Assembly (NCBI RefSeq): GCF_022662375.1
Contig: NZ_JAKNQL010000008.1
Span: 1-64,000 of the forward strand
Direction of reading: 5' to 3'
Length of the DNA: 64,000 nucleotides
Source of the DNA: Pseudomonas sp. CROZ-RG-20F-R04-15
Lineage (GTDB): Bacteria; Pseudomonadota; Gammaproteobacteria; Pseudomonadales; Pseudomonadaceae
Shown: positions 21,077-35,077 of the stretch, piece by piece
Position numbering within the stretch: the first letter of the stretch is position 1
How the letters are laid out: every line of letters begins with the position of its first letter
Notes under the pieces: generated by a model
What the model was told of the DNA's origin: nothing
Databases searched by the model: none
The model's input: only the letters and a program-made list of their open reading frames with translations
Program-made: the position numbers and the translations under genes

Positions 21077-21955
21077 CGGTTTCGCTCTTACAGCGAGTCC
21101 CTTTTTCAAACGCCAAAAAGGAACCAAAAGGCTTTGCCCCTGGCGTACGGCACTTCGCTGAGGCTCAGTGTTCCCTCGCTACGGTGTCCATCCGAGGGCA
21201 TCGCCTACGGTTTGCTTCGCTGCACCTCCTCTCGATGTATGCGGCTGCGCCGCACGGCGCTGCGCGCCTACCCCCGGATGAACACCTACGCTCGGCCTGC
21301 CGATGGGGCAAAAGATCAAAAGCCGAAGCCAAAGCAAGATCACAAACCAAATCAAGAGCCCCTCACCCTAGCCCTCTCCCGGAGGGAGAGGGAACTGATT
21401 GAGGTGTTTGGGAGAGCTACGCCGACGTGCGATACCGCGTTGAACTCAGGCTTTGAAAAGCACACAAAGCAGCCCCTCACCCTCTACTCACGGAGGGTGA
21501 TGGGACTGACCGAAGTGTTTGGGAGAGCTACGCCGACGTGCGATACCGCGTTGAACTCAGTTTCTGAAAGGCCCACAAATCGGCTCCCTCTCCTCGGGGA
21601 GAGGGCTGGGGTGAGGGGTGAATCCAACACCGAACAAAAGCCGACCACACCCCGCTCTTCACCACTCAATAGGCCGAGTGTCAGCTCGCCTGCTCTTGAT
21701 CTTGATCTGTAAGGCGACGTCGGAAGGCTGAGTGGAGGGATTGATCCGGGCGTGGGAGCGTAGCGACCGTTTGGCGCAGCCAAACACAGCGAGAGGAGGT
21801 GCAGCGAAGCAAACCGTAGGCGCTGCGCCCGGATCGATCCCGGAGCGAAGGAACCCCGAGCCCCAGCGAGCGGGCCGCACGTAGGAGCAAGCCTTTTGGG
21901 TTACCTTTTCGGCGTTTGGAAAAGGTGACCCGCCGTAAGGGCGGAACCCTAAGCC
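21077..21955. repeat. Composite intergenic repeat island with inverted ~200-bp arms
   Basis: About 1 kb between infA and clpA without a credible gene. The left arm (about 21077-21300) and the right arm (about 21715-21955) are imperfect inverted copies: both contain CAAACGCC.AAAAGG, CCAAAAGGCTT and an identical block CCTACGGTTTGCTTCGCTGC plus ACCTCCTCTCG when the right arm is read on the minus strand. Between them lie CCTCACCCTAGCCCTCTCC-type units and a direct repeat. Open frames here encode low-complexity, cysteine/arginine/proline-rich peptides and overlap the repeats, so I treat them as chance. No tRNA was seen. Confidence 0.8.
21404..21560. repeat. 46-bp perfect direct repeat, two copies
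   Basis: 21404-21449 and 21515-21560 are identical over 46 bp (starting GTGTTTGGGAGAGCTACG, ending GAACTCAG), 111 bp apart, each preceded by a GGGA.TG motif and a CCTC/GGAG palindromic unit. Confidence 0.9.
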
Positions 21956-22003
21956 GCCGTTACCGCAGCAACGGATATACAAACAAAACCACCAGACAAC
22001 AAA

Positions 22004-22023
22004 AAGGCGCCCGAAGGCGCCTT
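22004..22023 (-). terminator. clpA intrinsic terminator
   Basis: Perfect 8-bp stem AAGGCGCC (22004-22011) / GGCGCCTT (22016-22023), tetraloop, followed on the minus strand by TTTTT-rich sequence; lies 20 nt beyond the clpA stop. Confidence 0.88.
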
Positions 22024-22042
22024 CCCAGTCAACATCAAACCG

Positions 22043-24313
22043 TCAGGCCATCTCAGCCGTAGTCTCGAAGTCAAACGTCAACTCACCATCCTTGATGTCG
22101 ATGTGCACCACACCGCCATGCTCGGCCAGCTCGCCAAACAGAATCTCCTCCGCCAACGGACGCTTGATCTTGTCCTGGATCAGGCGTGCCATCGGACGCG
22201 CACCCATCGCCGAGTCATAACCACCCGCCGCCAGCCAACTCCGCGCGGCATCAGTGACCTCAAGCAACACACGCTTGTCTTCCAGCTGCGCCTGAAGCTC
22301 GGTAAGGAACTTGTCCACCACACTTTTGATGACCTCATGACTGAGGCGACCAAACTGGATAATGGTGTCCAGACGGTTACGGAACTCCGGCGTGAAGCTC
22401 TTCTTGATCACTTCCATCGCATCGGACGAGTGGTCCTGATGGGTGAAACCGATCGAAGCCCGCGCCGCCGTTTCGGCACCGGCGTTGGTGGTCATGATCA
22501 CGATCACATTGCGGAAGTCCGCCTTGCGCCCGTTGTTGTCGGTCAGCGTACCGTGGTCCATCACCTGCAACAGCAAGTTGAAGACTTCCGGATGCGCCTT
22601 CTCGATTTCGTCGAGGAGCAATACACAGTGCGGCTGCTTGGTGATCGCCTCGGTCAACAGACCGCCCTGATCGAAACCAACATACCCAGGAGGCGCACCG
22701 ATCAGACGCGATACGGTGTGACGCTCCATGTACTCGGACATGTCGAAGCGAACCAGTTCAATCCCCAACGCCTTGGCCAATTGCCGCGCAGCCTCGGTTT
22801 TACCGACACCGGTCGGGCCTGCGAACAGGAACGAACCGACTGGCTTGTCAGGCGACTTGAGGCCGGCACGGGACAGCTTGATCGCAGTCGACAGCGAATC
22901 GATCGCCGCGTCCTGACCAAACACCGTCAGCTTCAGGTCACGCTCAAGGTTACGCAGCAGTTCCTTGTCGGAGCTGGTGACGTGCTTCGGCGGAATCCGT
23001 GCGATTTTCGCGACGATGTCTTCGACGTGCGGTACTTCGATGCGCTTGGCGCGCTTCTCGACCGGTTGCAAGCGCTGATAGGCGCCCGCTTCGTCGATCA
23101 CATCAATGGCTTTGTCCGGCATGTGCCGGTCATTGATATAGCGCGACGCCAGTTCAGCAGCGGCACGCAATGCTTCGTCGCTGTATTCGATGTTGTGGTG
23201 CTGCTCGAAACGCCCTTTCAGGCCGCGCAGGATACCGATGGTGTCTTCCACCGAAGGCTCAACGACATCGACCTTCTGGAAGCGACGCGCCAAGGCACGG
23301 TCTTTCTCGAAGATGCCGCGGAATTCCTGGAACGTGGTCGAACCGATGCAGCGAATGTCGCCAGACGACAGCAGCGGCTTGAGCAGATTCGAAGCGTCCA
23401 TGACGCCGCCCGACGCAGCGCCCGCACCAATAATGGTGTGGATCTCGTCGATAAACAGAATGGCTTGCGGACGTTTCTTCAGTTCATTGAGCAGCGCTTT
23501 GAAACGCTTCTCGAAATCACCGCGATACTTGGTACCCGCGAGCAGAGCACCGAGATCAAGCGAATAAACGACGCTACCCGCCAGCAGATCCGGCACCTGG
23601 TTGTCGACAATGCGCTTGGCCAGACCTTCGGCAATTGCGGTTTTACCCACGCCTGCTTCGCCGACCAGCAGCGGATTGTTTTTGCGCCGACGCGCGAGAA
23701 TCTGCGCGACACGCTCGACTTCCGACTCACGGCCGACCAGCGGATCGATACGACCCTGGCGCGCGAGTTCGTTGAGGTTGCTGGCATAAGCATCCAGAGG
23801 ATTGCCTGAAGAAGAAGACTCACCGCCCTCGTCGTCCTGCATATCTTGTTCACCTTCAGAGTGATCGCCATGCCCCGGCACTTTGGAAATGCCGTGAGCG
23901 ATATAGTTGACGACATCGATGCGCGCAACGCTCTGCTGTTTCAGCAGAAACACTGCCTGACTCTCTTGCTCACTGAAGATGGCAACCAGCACGTTGGCGC
24001 CGGTTACTTCGCGTTTGCCCGAGCTCTGTACGTGGAAAACAGCACGTTGCAGTACACGCTGGAAGCCCAGGGTTGGCTGGGTTTCGCGATCTTCGTCATG
24101 AACGGGGATCAATGGCGTGGTGGAGTCGATGAACTCCTGCAGGTCATGCTTGAGTTTGTCGAGGTTTGCGCCGCAGGCACGCAAAACGGTGGCGGCAGCC
24201 TCATTGTCCAATAGGGCCAGCAAAAGGTGTTCGACGGTCATGAATTCATGACGTTTCGAACGAGCCTCCTTGAAGGCTAGATTGAGGGTGACTTCGAGCT
24301 CGCGGTTTAACAT
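22043..24313 (-). CDS. clpA: ATP-dependent Clp protease ATPase subunit ClpA
   Basis: 756-residue Hsp100 unfoldase that feeds substrates to ClpP. N-terminal Clp repeat domain ([18 protein letters not shown]...[14 protein letters not shown]), then two AAA+ modules with Walker A sites [13 protein letters not shown] and [13 protein letters not shown] and Walker B sites [14 protein letters not shown] and [14 protein letters not shown]. Located 30 nt downstream of clpS on the same strand, so adaptor and unfoldase are cotranscribed. Confidence 0.97.
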   Translation of the reverse strand: MLNRELEVTLNLAFKEARSKRHEFMTVEHLLLALLDNEAAATVLRACGANLDKLKHDLQEFIDSTTPLIPVHDEDRETQPTLGFQRVLQRAVFHVQSSGKREVTGANVLVAIFSEQESQAVFLLKQQSVARIDVVNYIAHGISKVPGHGDHSEGEQDMQDDEGGESSSSGNPLDAYASNLNELARQGRIDPLVGRESEVERVAQILARRRKNNPLLVGEAGVGKTAIAEGLAKRIVDNQVPDLLAGSVVYSLDLGALLAGTKYRGDFEKRFKALLNELKKRPQAILFIDEIHTIIGAGAASGGVMDASNLLKPLLSSGDIRCIGSTTFQEFRGIFEKDRALARRFQKVDVVEPSVEDTIGILRGLKGRFEQHHNIEYSDEALRAAAELASRYINDRHMPDKAIDVIDEAGAYQRLQPVEKRAKRIEVPHVEDIVAKIARIPPKHVTSSDKELLRNLERDLKLTVFGQDAAIDSLSTAIKLSRAGLKSPDKPVGSFLFAGPTGVGKTEAARQLAKALGIELVRFDMSEYMERHTVSRLIGAPPGYVGFDQGGLLTEAITKQPHCVLLLDEIEKAHPEVFNLLLQVMDHGTLTDNNGRKADFRNVIVIMTTNAGAETAARASIGFTHQDHSSDAMEVIKKSFTPEFRNRLDTIIQFGRLSHEVIKSVVDKFLTELQAQLEDKRVLLEVTDAARSWLAAGGYDSAMGARPMARLIQDKIKRPLAEEILFGELAEHGGVVHIDIKDGELTFDFETTAEMA

Positions 24314-24343
24314 AGCTTCACCTCATACCCAAGTGGTCGGCGA

Positions 24344-24727
24344 TTAACCGTCCTTCTCGATTTCACAGAGTAGCGGATGCTGGCTTTCCCTGGCGTACTG
24401 GTTGACCTGCATGGCCTTTGTCTCGGCGATGTCGCGGGTAAACACTCCACATACTGCCCGTCCTTCTGTGTGGACGGCCAGCATGACCTTGGTCGCCAGC
24501 TCGCGATTCAGGTTAAAAAACACCTCGAGCACTTCGACGACGAAATCCATCGGTGTGTAGTCATCATTGAACAAAACCACCTTGTACATCGGCGGCGCCT
24601 GTAACGCAGGCTTTGCTTCCTGAACAGCAACGCCTGCCGAATCGTCGTCGTGCTCCTCTGGAAGATCCTTTTGGAGAAGCGGGCGATCCTGATTGAATGT
24701 TAGTCGAATCTGGCTGATTGCATGCAT
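24344..24727 (-). CDS. clpS: ClpAP adaptor ClpS
   Basis: 127-residue N-degron adaptor that delivers proteins with N-terminal Leu, Phe, Trp or Tyr to ClpA. Conserved core [20 protein letters not shown] (residues 45-64) holds the degron pocket (NDDYTPM), with [20 protein letters not shown] after it; the first ~40 residues are the flexible tail. The usual start [16 protein letters not shown] is kept although no good ribosome site precedes it. Divergent from cspD. Confidence 0.96.
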   Translation of the reverse strand: MHAISQIRLTFNQDRPLLQKDLPEEHDDDSAGVAVQEAKPALQAPPMYKVVLFNDDYTPMDFVVEVLEVFFNLNRELATKVMLAVHTEGRAVCGVFTRDIAETKAMQVNQYARESQHPLLCEIEKDG

Positions 24728-24951
24728 GGAAAGAAAGGTTCGTCAGTTGTGCAAATACAGTGGTGGGGGCGGCTGTCCACGTTTTCAACTCCGACTGCCC
24801 GGTCACCTTGACTATCGGGAAAACGGTGTTACAACCAATAGAACCCACAGTGGGTAAAAAAGATCCGCGGAGTCAATTCTTTTAACGAATAAGATTGCGG
24901 ATGAATTGGATGATACTCCAGCGATGGAGTCTGTTGCAGAGGGATTTGAGC

Positions 24952-25227
24952 ATGGCTGTCGGCAAGGTGAAATGGTTCAACAATGCCAAGGGTTTTGGAT
25001 TCATCATCGAGAACGGCCAGACAGAAGATCTGTTTGCCCACTACTCGGCGATCCAGATGGAAGGCTATAAAACCCTGAAGGCAGGCCAAGAGGTGTATTT
25101 CGAACTCCTTCAAGGCCCTAAAGGCCTGCACGCCGTCGCGATTCAGGACAAAAAAACAGTGGATGACGCAGTCGGTGCAGCAGCAGCTGCTGCCGCCGCG
25201 ACCAGCCAAGCGGCAGTCGTGAGCTGA
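24952..25227 (+). CDS. cspD: Cold-shock-domain protein CspD
   Basis: 91-residue protein: a cold-shock domain with RNP1 KGFGFI and RNP2 DLFAHYS, then a low-complexity Ala-rich tail (eight Ala in a row near residue 80). In E. coli CspD inhibits replication in stationary phase. The ATG at 24952 has AGAGGGA upstream; in-frame ATGs upstream are not used. The divergent clpS/cspD order is conserved in gamma-proteobacteria. Confidence 0.95.
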   Translation: MAVGKVKWFNNAKGFGFIIENGQTEDLFAHYSAIQMEGYKTLKAGQEVYFELLQGPKGLHAVAIQDKKTVDDAVGAAAAAAAATSQAAVVS

Positions 25228-25256
25228 GCAACTCCGCCCAAGACGTCCAGCCATAA

Positions 25257-25296
25257 AAAAACCGCCTGACTCAATTCATCGAGTCAGGCGGTTTTT
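25257..25296. terminator. Bidirectional terminator between cspD and icd
   Basis: Perfect 12-bp stem ACCGCCTGACTC (25261-25272) / GAGTCAGGCGGT (25281-25292), A-run before and T-run after; serves both convergent genes. Confidence 0.92.
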
Positions 25297-25310
25297 ATGT
25301 GCCCGCGTTT

Positions 25311-26567
25311 TTACATATGCGAAATCAACGCATCCCCGAAGCCCGAAGACGAAACCAGCTTGGCGCCGTCCATCAGTCGTTCGAAGTCATAGGTCACAGT
25401 CTTGGCCGAAATAGCGCCGTTGGTGCCCTTGATGATCAGATCCGCCGCTTCGGTCCAGCCCATGTGCCGCAGCATCATCTCGGCCGAGAGAATCAGCGAA
25501 CCCGGGTTGACCTGATCCTTGCCAGCATACTTCGGCGCAGTACCGTGGGTCGCTTCGAACATCGCCACGGTATCGGACAGGTTGGCGCCCGGCGCGATAC
25601 CGATACCGCCCACTTCCGCCGCCAGGGCGTCGGAAAGGTAGTCGCCGTTCAGGTTCAGGGTCGCGATGACATCATATTCCGCCGGGCGCAGCAGGATCTG
25701 CTGGAGCATGGCGTCAGCGATGGCGTCCTTGACCACAACGTTCTTGCCGGTTTTCGGGTTCTTGAACTGCATCCACGGGCCGCCGTCGAGCAGGGTCGCG
25801 CCGAATTCTTCGGCGGCCACTTCGTAGGCCCACTCTTTGAAGGCACCTTCGGTGAACTTCATGATGTTGCCTTTGTGCACGATGGTCAGCGAATCGCGGT
25901 CGTTATCGACCACATATTGCAGGGCCTTGCGTGCCAGACGCTTGGTGCCTTCCAGCGAAACCGGCTTGACGCCGATGCCGCAGTTTTCGTCGAAACGGAT
26001 CTTGGTGACGCCCATTTCTTCTTTAAGGAATTTGATGACTTTGGTGGCTTCCGGCGAACCGGCCTTCCACTCGATGCCGGCATAGATGTCTTCGGAGTTC
26101 TCGCGGAAGATGGTCATGTCGACATCGCCGGGCTTTTTCACCGGGCTCGGCACGCCTTCGAACCAGCGCACCGGGCGCAGGCAGACGTACAGATCGAGTT
26201 GCTGACGCAGGGCCACGTTCAGCGAGCGGATGCCGCCACCGACTGGAGTGGTGAGCGGGCCTTTGATGGAAACCACGTAATCCTTGACTGCGTCGAGGGT
26301 TTCCTGAGGCAGCCAGGTGTCCTGATCGTAAACCTGAGTGGCTTTTTCCCCGGCGTAGACTTCCATCCAGGAAATCTTGCGCTTACCGCCGTATGCCTTT
26401 TGAACTGCAGCATCGACAACCTTGATCATCACCGGACTGATGTCGACACCAATGCCGTCACCTTCGATGAAGGGGATGATCGGGTTATCAGGAACATTGA
26501 GAGAATGGTCTGCATTGACGGAGATTTTGTCGCCGACGGCTGGAACCTGAATCTTCTTGTAACCCAT
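25311..26567 (-). CDS. icd: NADP-dependent isocitrate dehydrogenase, homodimeric type
   Basis: 418-residue IDH of the E. coli Icd type, oxidising isocitrate to 2-oxoglutarate in the TCA cycle. Substrate-site block [20 protein letters not shown] with the phosphorylatable Ser, [12 protein letters not shown], and the coenzyme loop [19 protein letters not shown]. Start taken at 26567 ([12 protein letters not shown]), matching family length. Divergent from a second, unrelated IDH, so the cell has both enzyme types side by side. Confidence 0.97.
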   Translation of the reverse strand: MGYKKIQVPAVGDKISVNADHSLNVPDNPIIPFIEGDGIGVDISPVMIKVVDAAVQKAYGGKRKISWMEVYAGEKATQVYDQDTWLPQETLDAVKDYVVSIKGPLTTPVGGGIRSLNVALRQQLDLYVCLRPVRWFEGVPSPVKKPGDVDMTIFRENSEDIYAGIEWKAGSPEATKVIKFLKEEMGVTKIRFDENCGIGVKPVSLEGTKRLARKALQYVVDNDRDSLTIVHKGNIMKFTEGAFKEWAYEVAAEEFGATLLDGGPWMQFKNPKTGKNVVVKDAIADAMLQQILLRPAEYDVIATLNLNGDYLSDALAAEVGGIGIAPGANLSDTVAMFEATHGTAPKYAGKDQVNPGSLILSAEMMLRHMGWTEAADLIIKGTNGAISAKTVTYDFERLMDGAKLVSSSGFGDALISHM

Positions 26568-29273
<2,706 letters not shown>

Positions 29274-29291
29274 GGTTGTAAAGGGAACATC

Positions 29292-29325
29292 ACAAACCCC
29301 GGCCCCGTGCCGGGGTTTGTGTTTC
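29292..29325 (+). terminator. idh terminator
   Basis: Perfect 12-bp stem ACAAACCCCGGC (29292-29303) / GCCGGGGTTTGT (29309-29320), 5-nt loop, then GTTT. T-tract is short. Confidence 0.8.
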
Positions 29326-29334
29326 CAGAGCTCA

Positions 29335-29384
29335 CCCAATCCCCCTGTGGGAGCGAGCCTGCTCGCTCCCACAGGGGGATTGGG
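29335..29384. repeat. Perfect 24-bp palindromic REP with 2-nt loop
   Basis: Arms 29335-29358 and 29361-29384 are exact reverse complements separated by only CT. The inner part is the REP core GTGGGAGCGAGC / GCTCGCTCCCAC extended by CCCAATCCCCCT. Confidence 0.9.
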
Positions 29385-29411
29385 TTTCAATTCTATATTT
29401 GAGGACATCCT

Positions 29412-29858
29412 ATGGAATGGCTCCCCCACATCACCGTCGCCACCATCGTCGAGGACAACGGTCGCTTTCTGATGGTTGAAGAACACAAGGCCGGGCGTAA
29501 TGTCCTCAACCAGCCCGCCGGCCATCTCGACCCGGACGAAACCCTGATCGACGCCGCCGTACGCGAAACTCTCGAAGAAACCGGCTGGGACGTCGAACCC
29601 ACCGGCGTCATCGGCATTTACCTGTACACCGCGCCGAGCAACGGCGTGACCTATCAGCGCGTATGTTTCAGCGCCAAAGCCGTCAAACATCACCCGGATT
29701 ATCAGCTCGACGACGGCATCGTCGGCGCCAAGTGGCTGACCCGTGACGAATTAATGACTCAACGCGACAACTGGCGCAGTGAGCTGATCATCCGCTGCAT
29801 CGACGACTATCTGGCCGGTCATCACTTCAGCCTCGAACTGATCCGCCCTTCTCTTTAG
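29412..29858 (+). CDS. NUDIX hydrolase, NudJ-like
   Basis: 148-residue NUDIX pyrophosphohydrolase. The Nudix box runs from GHLDPDETLIDAAVRETLEE into TGW (about residues 37-59) with all catalytic Glu in place. HITVATIVEDNGRFLMVEE at the N terminus and its place just upstream of mnmA-hflD-purB match NudJ/YmfB, which acts on nucleoside di- and triphosphates and thiamine pyrophosphates. GAGGACATCCT precedes ATG. Confidence 0.88.
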   Translation: MEWLPHITVATIVEDNGRFLMVEEHKAGRNVLNQPAGHLDPDETLIDAAVRETLEETGWDVEPTGVIGIYLYTAPSNGVTYQRVCFSAKAVKHHPDYQLDDGIVGAKWLTRDELMTQRDNWRSELIIRCIDDYLAGHHFSLELIRPSL

Positions 29859-29917
29859 CCTTGAGGCCGCGAGCCTGCTAGAATCGCGTCCTTTTTCAAG
29901 ACACTCATTGAATCCCT

Positions 29918-31042
29918 ATGCGTGATCCAGCCCCTTCTGACACATCCAAGAAGCGCGTCATTGTCGGCATGTCCGGCGGCGTGGACTCTTCCGTTTCCGC
30001 TCTCCTGCTGATCGAGCAGGGTTATGAAGTGGAAGGCCTGTTCATGAAGAACTGGGAAGAAGACGACGGAACGGAATACTGCACCGCCATGGACGACCTG
30101 GCGGATGCCCAGGCTGTCTGCGACAAGATCGGCATCAAGCTGCACACCGCCAACTTCGCCGCCGAGTACTGGGACAACGTGTTCGAGCATTTCCTCGCCG
30201 AATACAAGGCCGGGCGCACGCCGAATCCGGACATCCTGTGTAACCGCGAGATCAAGTTCAAGGCGTTCCTCGACTACGCCATGATGCTCGGTGCCGACCT
30301 GATCGCCACCGGTCACTACGTGCGCCGCCGCGACATCGATGGCCGCACCGAACTGCTCAAAGGCCTCGATCCGAACAAGGATCAGAGCTACTTCCTGCAC
30401 GCCGTCGGCGGTGAACAGATCGCCAAGACCCTGTTCCCTGTCGGCGAACTGGAAAAACCGGAAGTGCGCGCCATTGCCGAGAAATACGAGCTGGCGACCG
30501 CCAAGAAGAAGGATTCCACCGGAATCTGCTTCATCGGCGAGCGTCGCTTCAGCGATTTCCTCAAGCAATACCTGCCGGCGCAACCGGGTGAGATCAAGAC
30601 CACCGAAGGCGAAGTCATCGGCCGTCACCACGGTTTGATGTACCACACCATCGGTCAGCGCCAAGGCCTCGGTATCGGCGGTTTGAAAGACGCCGGCGAT
30701 GAGCCGTGGTACGTGCTGCGCAAGGATCTCGACAGCAACGAGCTGATTGTCGGCCAGGGCAACAACCATCCATGGCTGTTCTCCGGCGCCCTGCTCGCTT
30801 CGGAAATCTATTGGGTCAACCCGATCGATCTGAGCCAGCCGCTGCGCCTGACCGCGAAAGTGCGTTATCGCCAGAGCGATCAAGCCTGCACCCTGGAAAA
30901 AACCGCCAACGGCTACCGCGCCGTGTTCGACGAACCGCAACGCGCGGTGACGCCGGGCCAGTCCGTGGTGTTCTACGACGGTGAAATCTGCCTCGGCGGC
31001 GGCGTGATCGAAGTCGCCGAGCCGTGGAGCGGCCAGGCATGA
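29918..31042 (+). CDS. mnmA: tRNA-specific 2-thiouridylase MnmA
   Basis: 374-residue enzyme that adenylates U34 of tRNA and inserts sulfur received from TusE. PP-loop [15 protein letters not shown] (residues 16-30); catalytic cysteines Cys108 ([12 protein letters not shown]) and Cys204 ([11 protein letters not shown]). It ends on an ATGA overlap with hflD, the standard order mnmA-hflD-purB. The Tus donors lie 22 kb upstream in this window. Confidence 0.97.
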   Translation: MRDPAPSDTSKKRVIVGMSGGVDSSVSALLLIEQGYEVEGLFMKNWEEDDGTEYCTAMDDLADAQAVCDKIGIKLHTANFAAEYWDNVFEHFLAEYKAGRTPNPDILCNREIKFKAFLDYAMMLGADLIATGHYVRRRDIDGRTELLKGLDPNKDQSYFLHAVGGEQIAKTLFPVGELEKPEVRAIAEKYELATAKKKDSTGICFIGERRFSDFLKQYLPAQPGEIKTTEGEVIGRHHGLMYHTIGQRQGLGIGGLKDAGDEPWYVLRKDLDSNELIVGQGNNHPWLFSGALLASEIYWVNPIDLSQPLRLTAKVRYRQSDQACTLEKTANGYRAVFDEPQRAVTPGQSVVFYDGEICLGGGVIEVAEPWSGQA

Positions 31043-31662
31043 GCCCGACTCAGGAGCAACTGACGGCGCTGGGTGGTGTGTTTCTCGCGGCCGTTTTGGT
31101 CGACCGGATCGCCAAGACCGGCCAGACCAGCGAAGCCGGCCTCAGCTGCATGCTTGGCAGCCTGCTGGTGCGCGATCCGAAGGACACGCTGGATGTGTAC
31201 GGCGGCGACGACATCAATCTGCGCGAAGGCTACCGCGCGTTGATCGGCGCACTTGAACGCGATCCGAGCACGTTGCAACGCGAGCCGCTGCGTTACGCCC
31301 TGTCGATGCTCGGTCTTGAGCGTCAACTGGCCAAGCGCAACGACATGCTCGACATCATCGGCAAGCGTTTGCCGCAGATCCAGTCGCAGGTCGAGCATTT
31401 CGGCCCGGCCCACGAAAACGTGGTCGCGGCTTGCGGCGCGCTGTATCAGGACACCCTGAGCACCCTGCGCCAACGCATTCAGGTACACGGCGACATGCGC
31501 AATCTGCAGCAGCCGAGCAATGCCTCGAAGATCCGCGCCCTGCTGCTTGCCGGCATTCGTTCAGCGCGCCTGTGGCGACAGCTCGGCGGCCATCGCTGGC
31601 AGTTGGTGATCAGCCGGCGCAAGCTGCTCAAAGAGCTGTATCCGTTGATGCGCAGCGAGTAA
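31039..31662 (+). CDS. hflD: High frequency lysogenization protein HflD homologue
   Basis: 207-residue membrane-associated helical protein. In E. coli it binds lambda CII and influences lysogeny; its normal cell role is not settled. Family features: start [40 protein letters not shown] and the C-terminal [17 protein letters not shown]. The ATG at 31039 overlaps the mnmA stop; a 5-codon longer frame start upstream is less likely. Confidence 0.93.
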   Translation: MSPTQEQLTALGGVFLAAVLVDRIAKTGQTSEAGLSCMLGSLLVRDPKDTLDVYGGDDINLREGYRALIGALERDPSTLQREPLRYALSMLGLERQLAKRNDMLDIIGKRLPQIQSQVEHFGPAHENVVAACGALYQDTLSTLRQRIQVHGDMRNLQQPSNASKIRALLLAGIRSARLWRQLGGHRWQLVISRRKLLKELYPLMRSE

Positions 31663-31702
31663 AACGCCGCGCAATAAAAGCTTTGTAGTCTGTAACGCGT
31701 AA

Positions 31703-33160
<1,458 letters not shown>

Positions 33161-33182
33161 TCGACCGTTTGACCCGCTTGAG

Positions 33183-33208
33183 ACGCCCGGCCGCGCCGGG
33201 CGTTTTTA
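33183..33208 (+). terminator. purB terminator
   Basis: Perfect 9-bp stem ACGCCCGGC (33183-33191) / GCCGGGCGT (33195-33203) with 3-nt loop, then TTTTA. Confidence 0.9.
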
Positions 33209-33246
33209 TTCCCGTCTGAAAAGTGCTTTTTTTCAATAGGTTACAT

Positions 33247-34416
33247 ATGAATCCCGATATTCCTCTTCAACTTCTGGGCGGCATCACGGCACGCGAATTC
33301 CTGCGCGACTACTGGCAGAAAAAGCCATTGCTGATCCGTCAGGCGATTCCTGACTTCGAAAGCCCGATCGACGCCGACGAACTGGCCGGCCTGGCCCTGG
33401 AAGAAGAAGTCGAATCGCGCCTGGTGATCGAGCACGGCGAGCGTCCATGGGAACTGCGTCGCGGCCCGTTCGCTGAAGACGAATTCAGCAAATTGCCGGA
33501 AAAAGAGTGGACCCTGCTGGTTCAAGCGGTCGACCAATTCGTGCCGGAAGTCAGCGAGCTGCTGGAAAACTTCCGCTTCCTGCCGAGCTGGCGCGTCGAC
33601 GACGTGATGATCAGCTTCGCCGCCCCGGGTGGCAGCGTCGGTCCGCACTTCGACAACTACGACGTGTTCCTGCTGCAAGGCCACGGCAAGCGCAACTGGA
33701 AAATCGGCCAGATGTGCGATTCCGAGAGCCCGCTGCTGCAACACGCGGACCTGCGCATCCTCGCTGAATTCCACGAGACCGAAGAGTGGGTGCTGGAACC
33801 GGGCGACATGCTCTACCTGCCGCCACGTCTGGCCCACTGCGGTGTTGCGGTCGACAACTGCATGACTTACTCGGTCGGCTTCCGTGCACCAAGCGCTTCC
33901 GAAGTGCTGACCCACTTCACCGACTTCCTCAGCCAGTTCCTGACTGACGAAGAGCGCTACACCGATGCAGACGCACAGCCAGCAGCCGATCCGCACCAGA
34001 TTCAACACGACGCACTGGATCGCCTGAAAGCCCTGCTCGCCGAGCACATGAGCGACGAGCGCCTGCTGCTGACCTGGTTCGGCCAGTACATGACCGAACC
34101 GCGCTATCCAGAACTGGTGGCCGGCCCGGAAGAAATCGAAGAAGAAGACTTCCTCGCCGCCCTGCAGGATGGCGCCATCCTGATCCGCAACCCGAGCGCG
34201 CGTCTGGCCTGGTCGGAAGTCGATGACGACCTGCTGCTGTTCGCCAGCGGCCAGAGCCGTTACCTGCCGGGCAAGCTGCGCGAGTTGCTGAAGCTGATCT
34301 GCGCCGCCGACGCCCTGCACACCGACAACCTCGGCGAGTGGCTGAACGACGAAGACGCTTGCAGCCTGCTGTGCCAACTGGTCAAGCAAGGGAGCCTGGG
34401 GTTCGCCGATGAATAA
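33247..34416 (+). CDS. roxA: Ribosomal protein uL16 arginine hydroxylase, RoxA/YcfD-like JmjC cupin
   Basis: 389-residue Fe(II)/2-oxoglutarate oxygenase; the E. coli homologue YcfD hydroxylates Arg81 of ribosomal protein L16. The iron triad is visible as His134 and Asp136 (GPHFDNYDVF) and His197 (LPPRLAHCGV), in a JmjC-type cupin, followed by a dimerisation and winged-helix region at the C terminus. ATG at 33247 with AGG 8 nt upstream. Overlaps the next gene by 8 bp. Confidence 0.92.
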   Translation: MNPDIPLQLLGGITAREFLRDYWQKKPLLIRQAIPDFESPIDADELAGLALEEEVESRLVIEHGERPWELRRGPFAEDEFSKLPEKEWTLLVQAVDQFVPEVSELLENFRFLPSWRVDDVMISFAAPGGSVGPHFDNYDVFLLQGHGKRNWKIGQMCDSESPLLQHADLRILAEFHETEEWVLEPGDMLYLPPRLAHCGVAVDNCMTYSVGFRAPSASEVLTHFTDFLSQFLTDEERYTDADAQPAADPHQIQHDALDRLKALLAEHMSDERLLLTWFGQYMTEPRYPELVAGPEEIEEEDFLAALQDGAILIRNPSARLAWSEVDDDLLLFASGQSRYLPGKLRELLKLICAADALHTDNLGEWLNDEDACSLLCQLVKQGSLGFADE

Positions 34417-34834
34417 GATTCGCGTACGTGTCGCAGACTGGCAGAAGGACATCGCCGAGATCCGGCGCATTCGTGAAACGGTGTTCATCGCCGAGCAATC
34501 GGTGCCACCTGAGCTGGAATGGGACGCGGACGACGCGACCGCCGTGCATTTTCTGGCGTTTGAAGGCGACTTTCCGATTGGTACTGCGCGCCTGTTGCCT
34601 GACGGGCACATCGGCCGGGTTTCGGTGCTGAAAGACTGGCGCGGCATGAAGGTGGGTGATGCGCTGATGCAAGCGGTCATCGCCGAAGCGGAAGCGCGTG
34701 GCTTGAAAGAGCAGATGCTCAGCGCTCAGGTGCAGGCCACAGCGTTCTATGAGCGCTTGGGTTTCAGCCTGGTCAGCGAGGAATTCCTCGAAGCCGGGAT
34801 TCCGCATGTCGATATGGTTCGGCATTCGGCCTGA
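34409..34834 (+). CDS. GNAT-family N-acetyltransferase, ElaA/YjcF-like
   Basis: 141-residue GNAT enzyme with the long FIAEQSVPPELEWDADDATAVHFLA segment typical of the ElaA/YjcF branch, motif A as VSVLKDWRGMKVGDALM, and AFYERLGF near the end. It starts inside the roxA-like gene (8-bp overlap), so the two are coupled. Substrate unknown. Confidence 0.85.
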   Translation: MNKIRVRVADWQKDIAEIRRIRETVFIAEQSVPPELEWDADDATAVHFLAFEGDFPIGTARLLPDGHIGRVSVLKDWRGMKVGDALMQAVIAEAEARGLKEQMLSAQVQATAFYERLGFSLVSEEFLEAGIPHVDMVRHSA

Positions 34835-34849
34835 GACCGCGGCGCGGCT

Positions 34850-34942
34850 TTCGCGAGCAGGCTCGCTCCCACAGAGGATCTCCTGCGGACACGATTTTTG
34901 TGTCAGACAGAGATCCAATGTGGGAGCGAGCCTGCTCGCGAA
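34850..34942. repeat. REP palindrome pair
   Basis: Perfect 24-bp inverted arms 34850-34873 and 34919-34942 (GCGAGCAGGCTCGCTCCCAC core) in the 3' region of the GNAT gene. Confidence 0.9.
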
Positions 34943-34961
34943 GAGGCCCGCGAGAACACCA

Positions 34962-34999
34962 CAAAACGCCCCGACATCCGCCGATGCCGGGGCGTTTTG
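34962..34999 (+). terminator. Probable terminator before the secretin-like gene
   Basis: Perfect 12-bp stem CAAAACGCCCCG (34962-34973) / CGGGGCGTTTTG (34988-34999) with a 14-nt loop; T-run is inside the 3' arm. Confidence 0.72.
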
Positions 35000-35077
35000 C
35001 TGTCTACGATTCAACTTGCCCCACCCAGGGCCGACAAACTGGCAATATCAAGCCTTTCGAAAGCGGAGATAACGGAC

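Noticed and set aside
20971..21982. Several 60-240-codon frames in the infA-clpA spacer
   Set aside because: They lie in the inverted and direct repeats, have skewed Arg/Pro/Ser/Cys content, and no frame is kept between the two repeat arms.
20986..22003. A tRNA gene in the infA-clpA spacer
   Set aside because: I looked for a cloverleaf and for conserved T-arm GTTCRAN sequence and found none.
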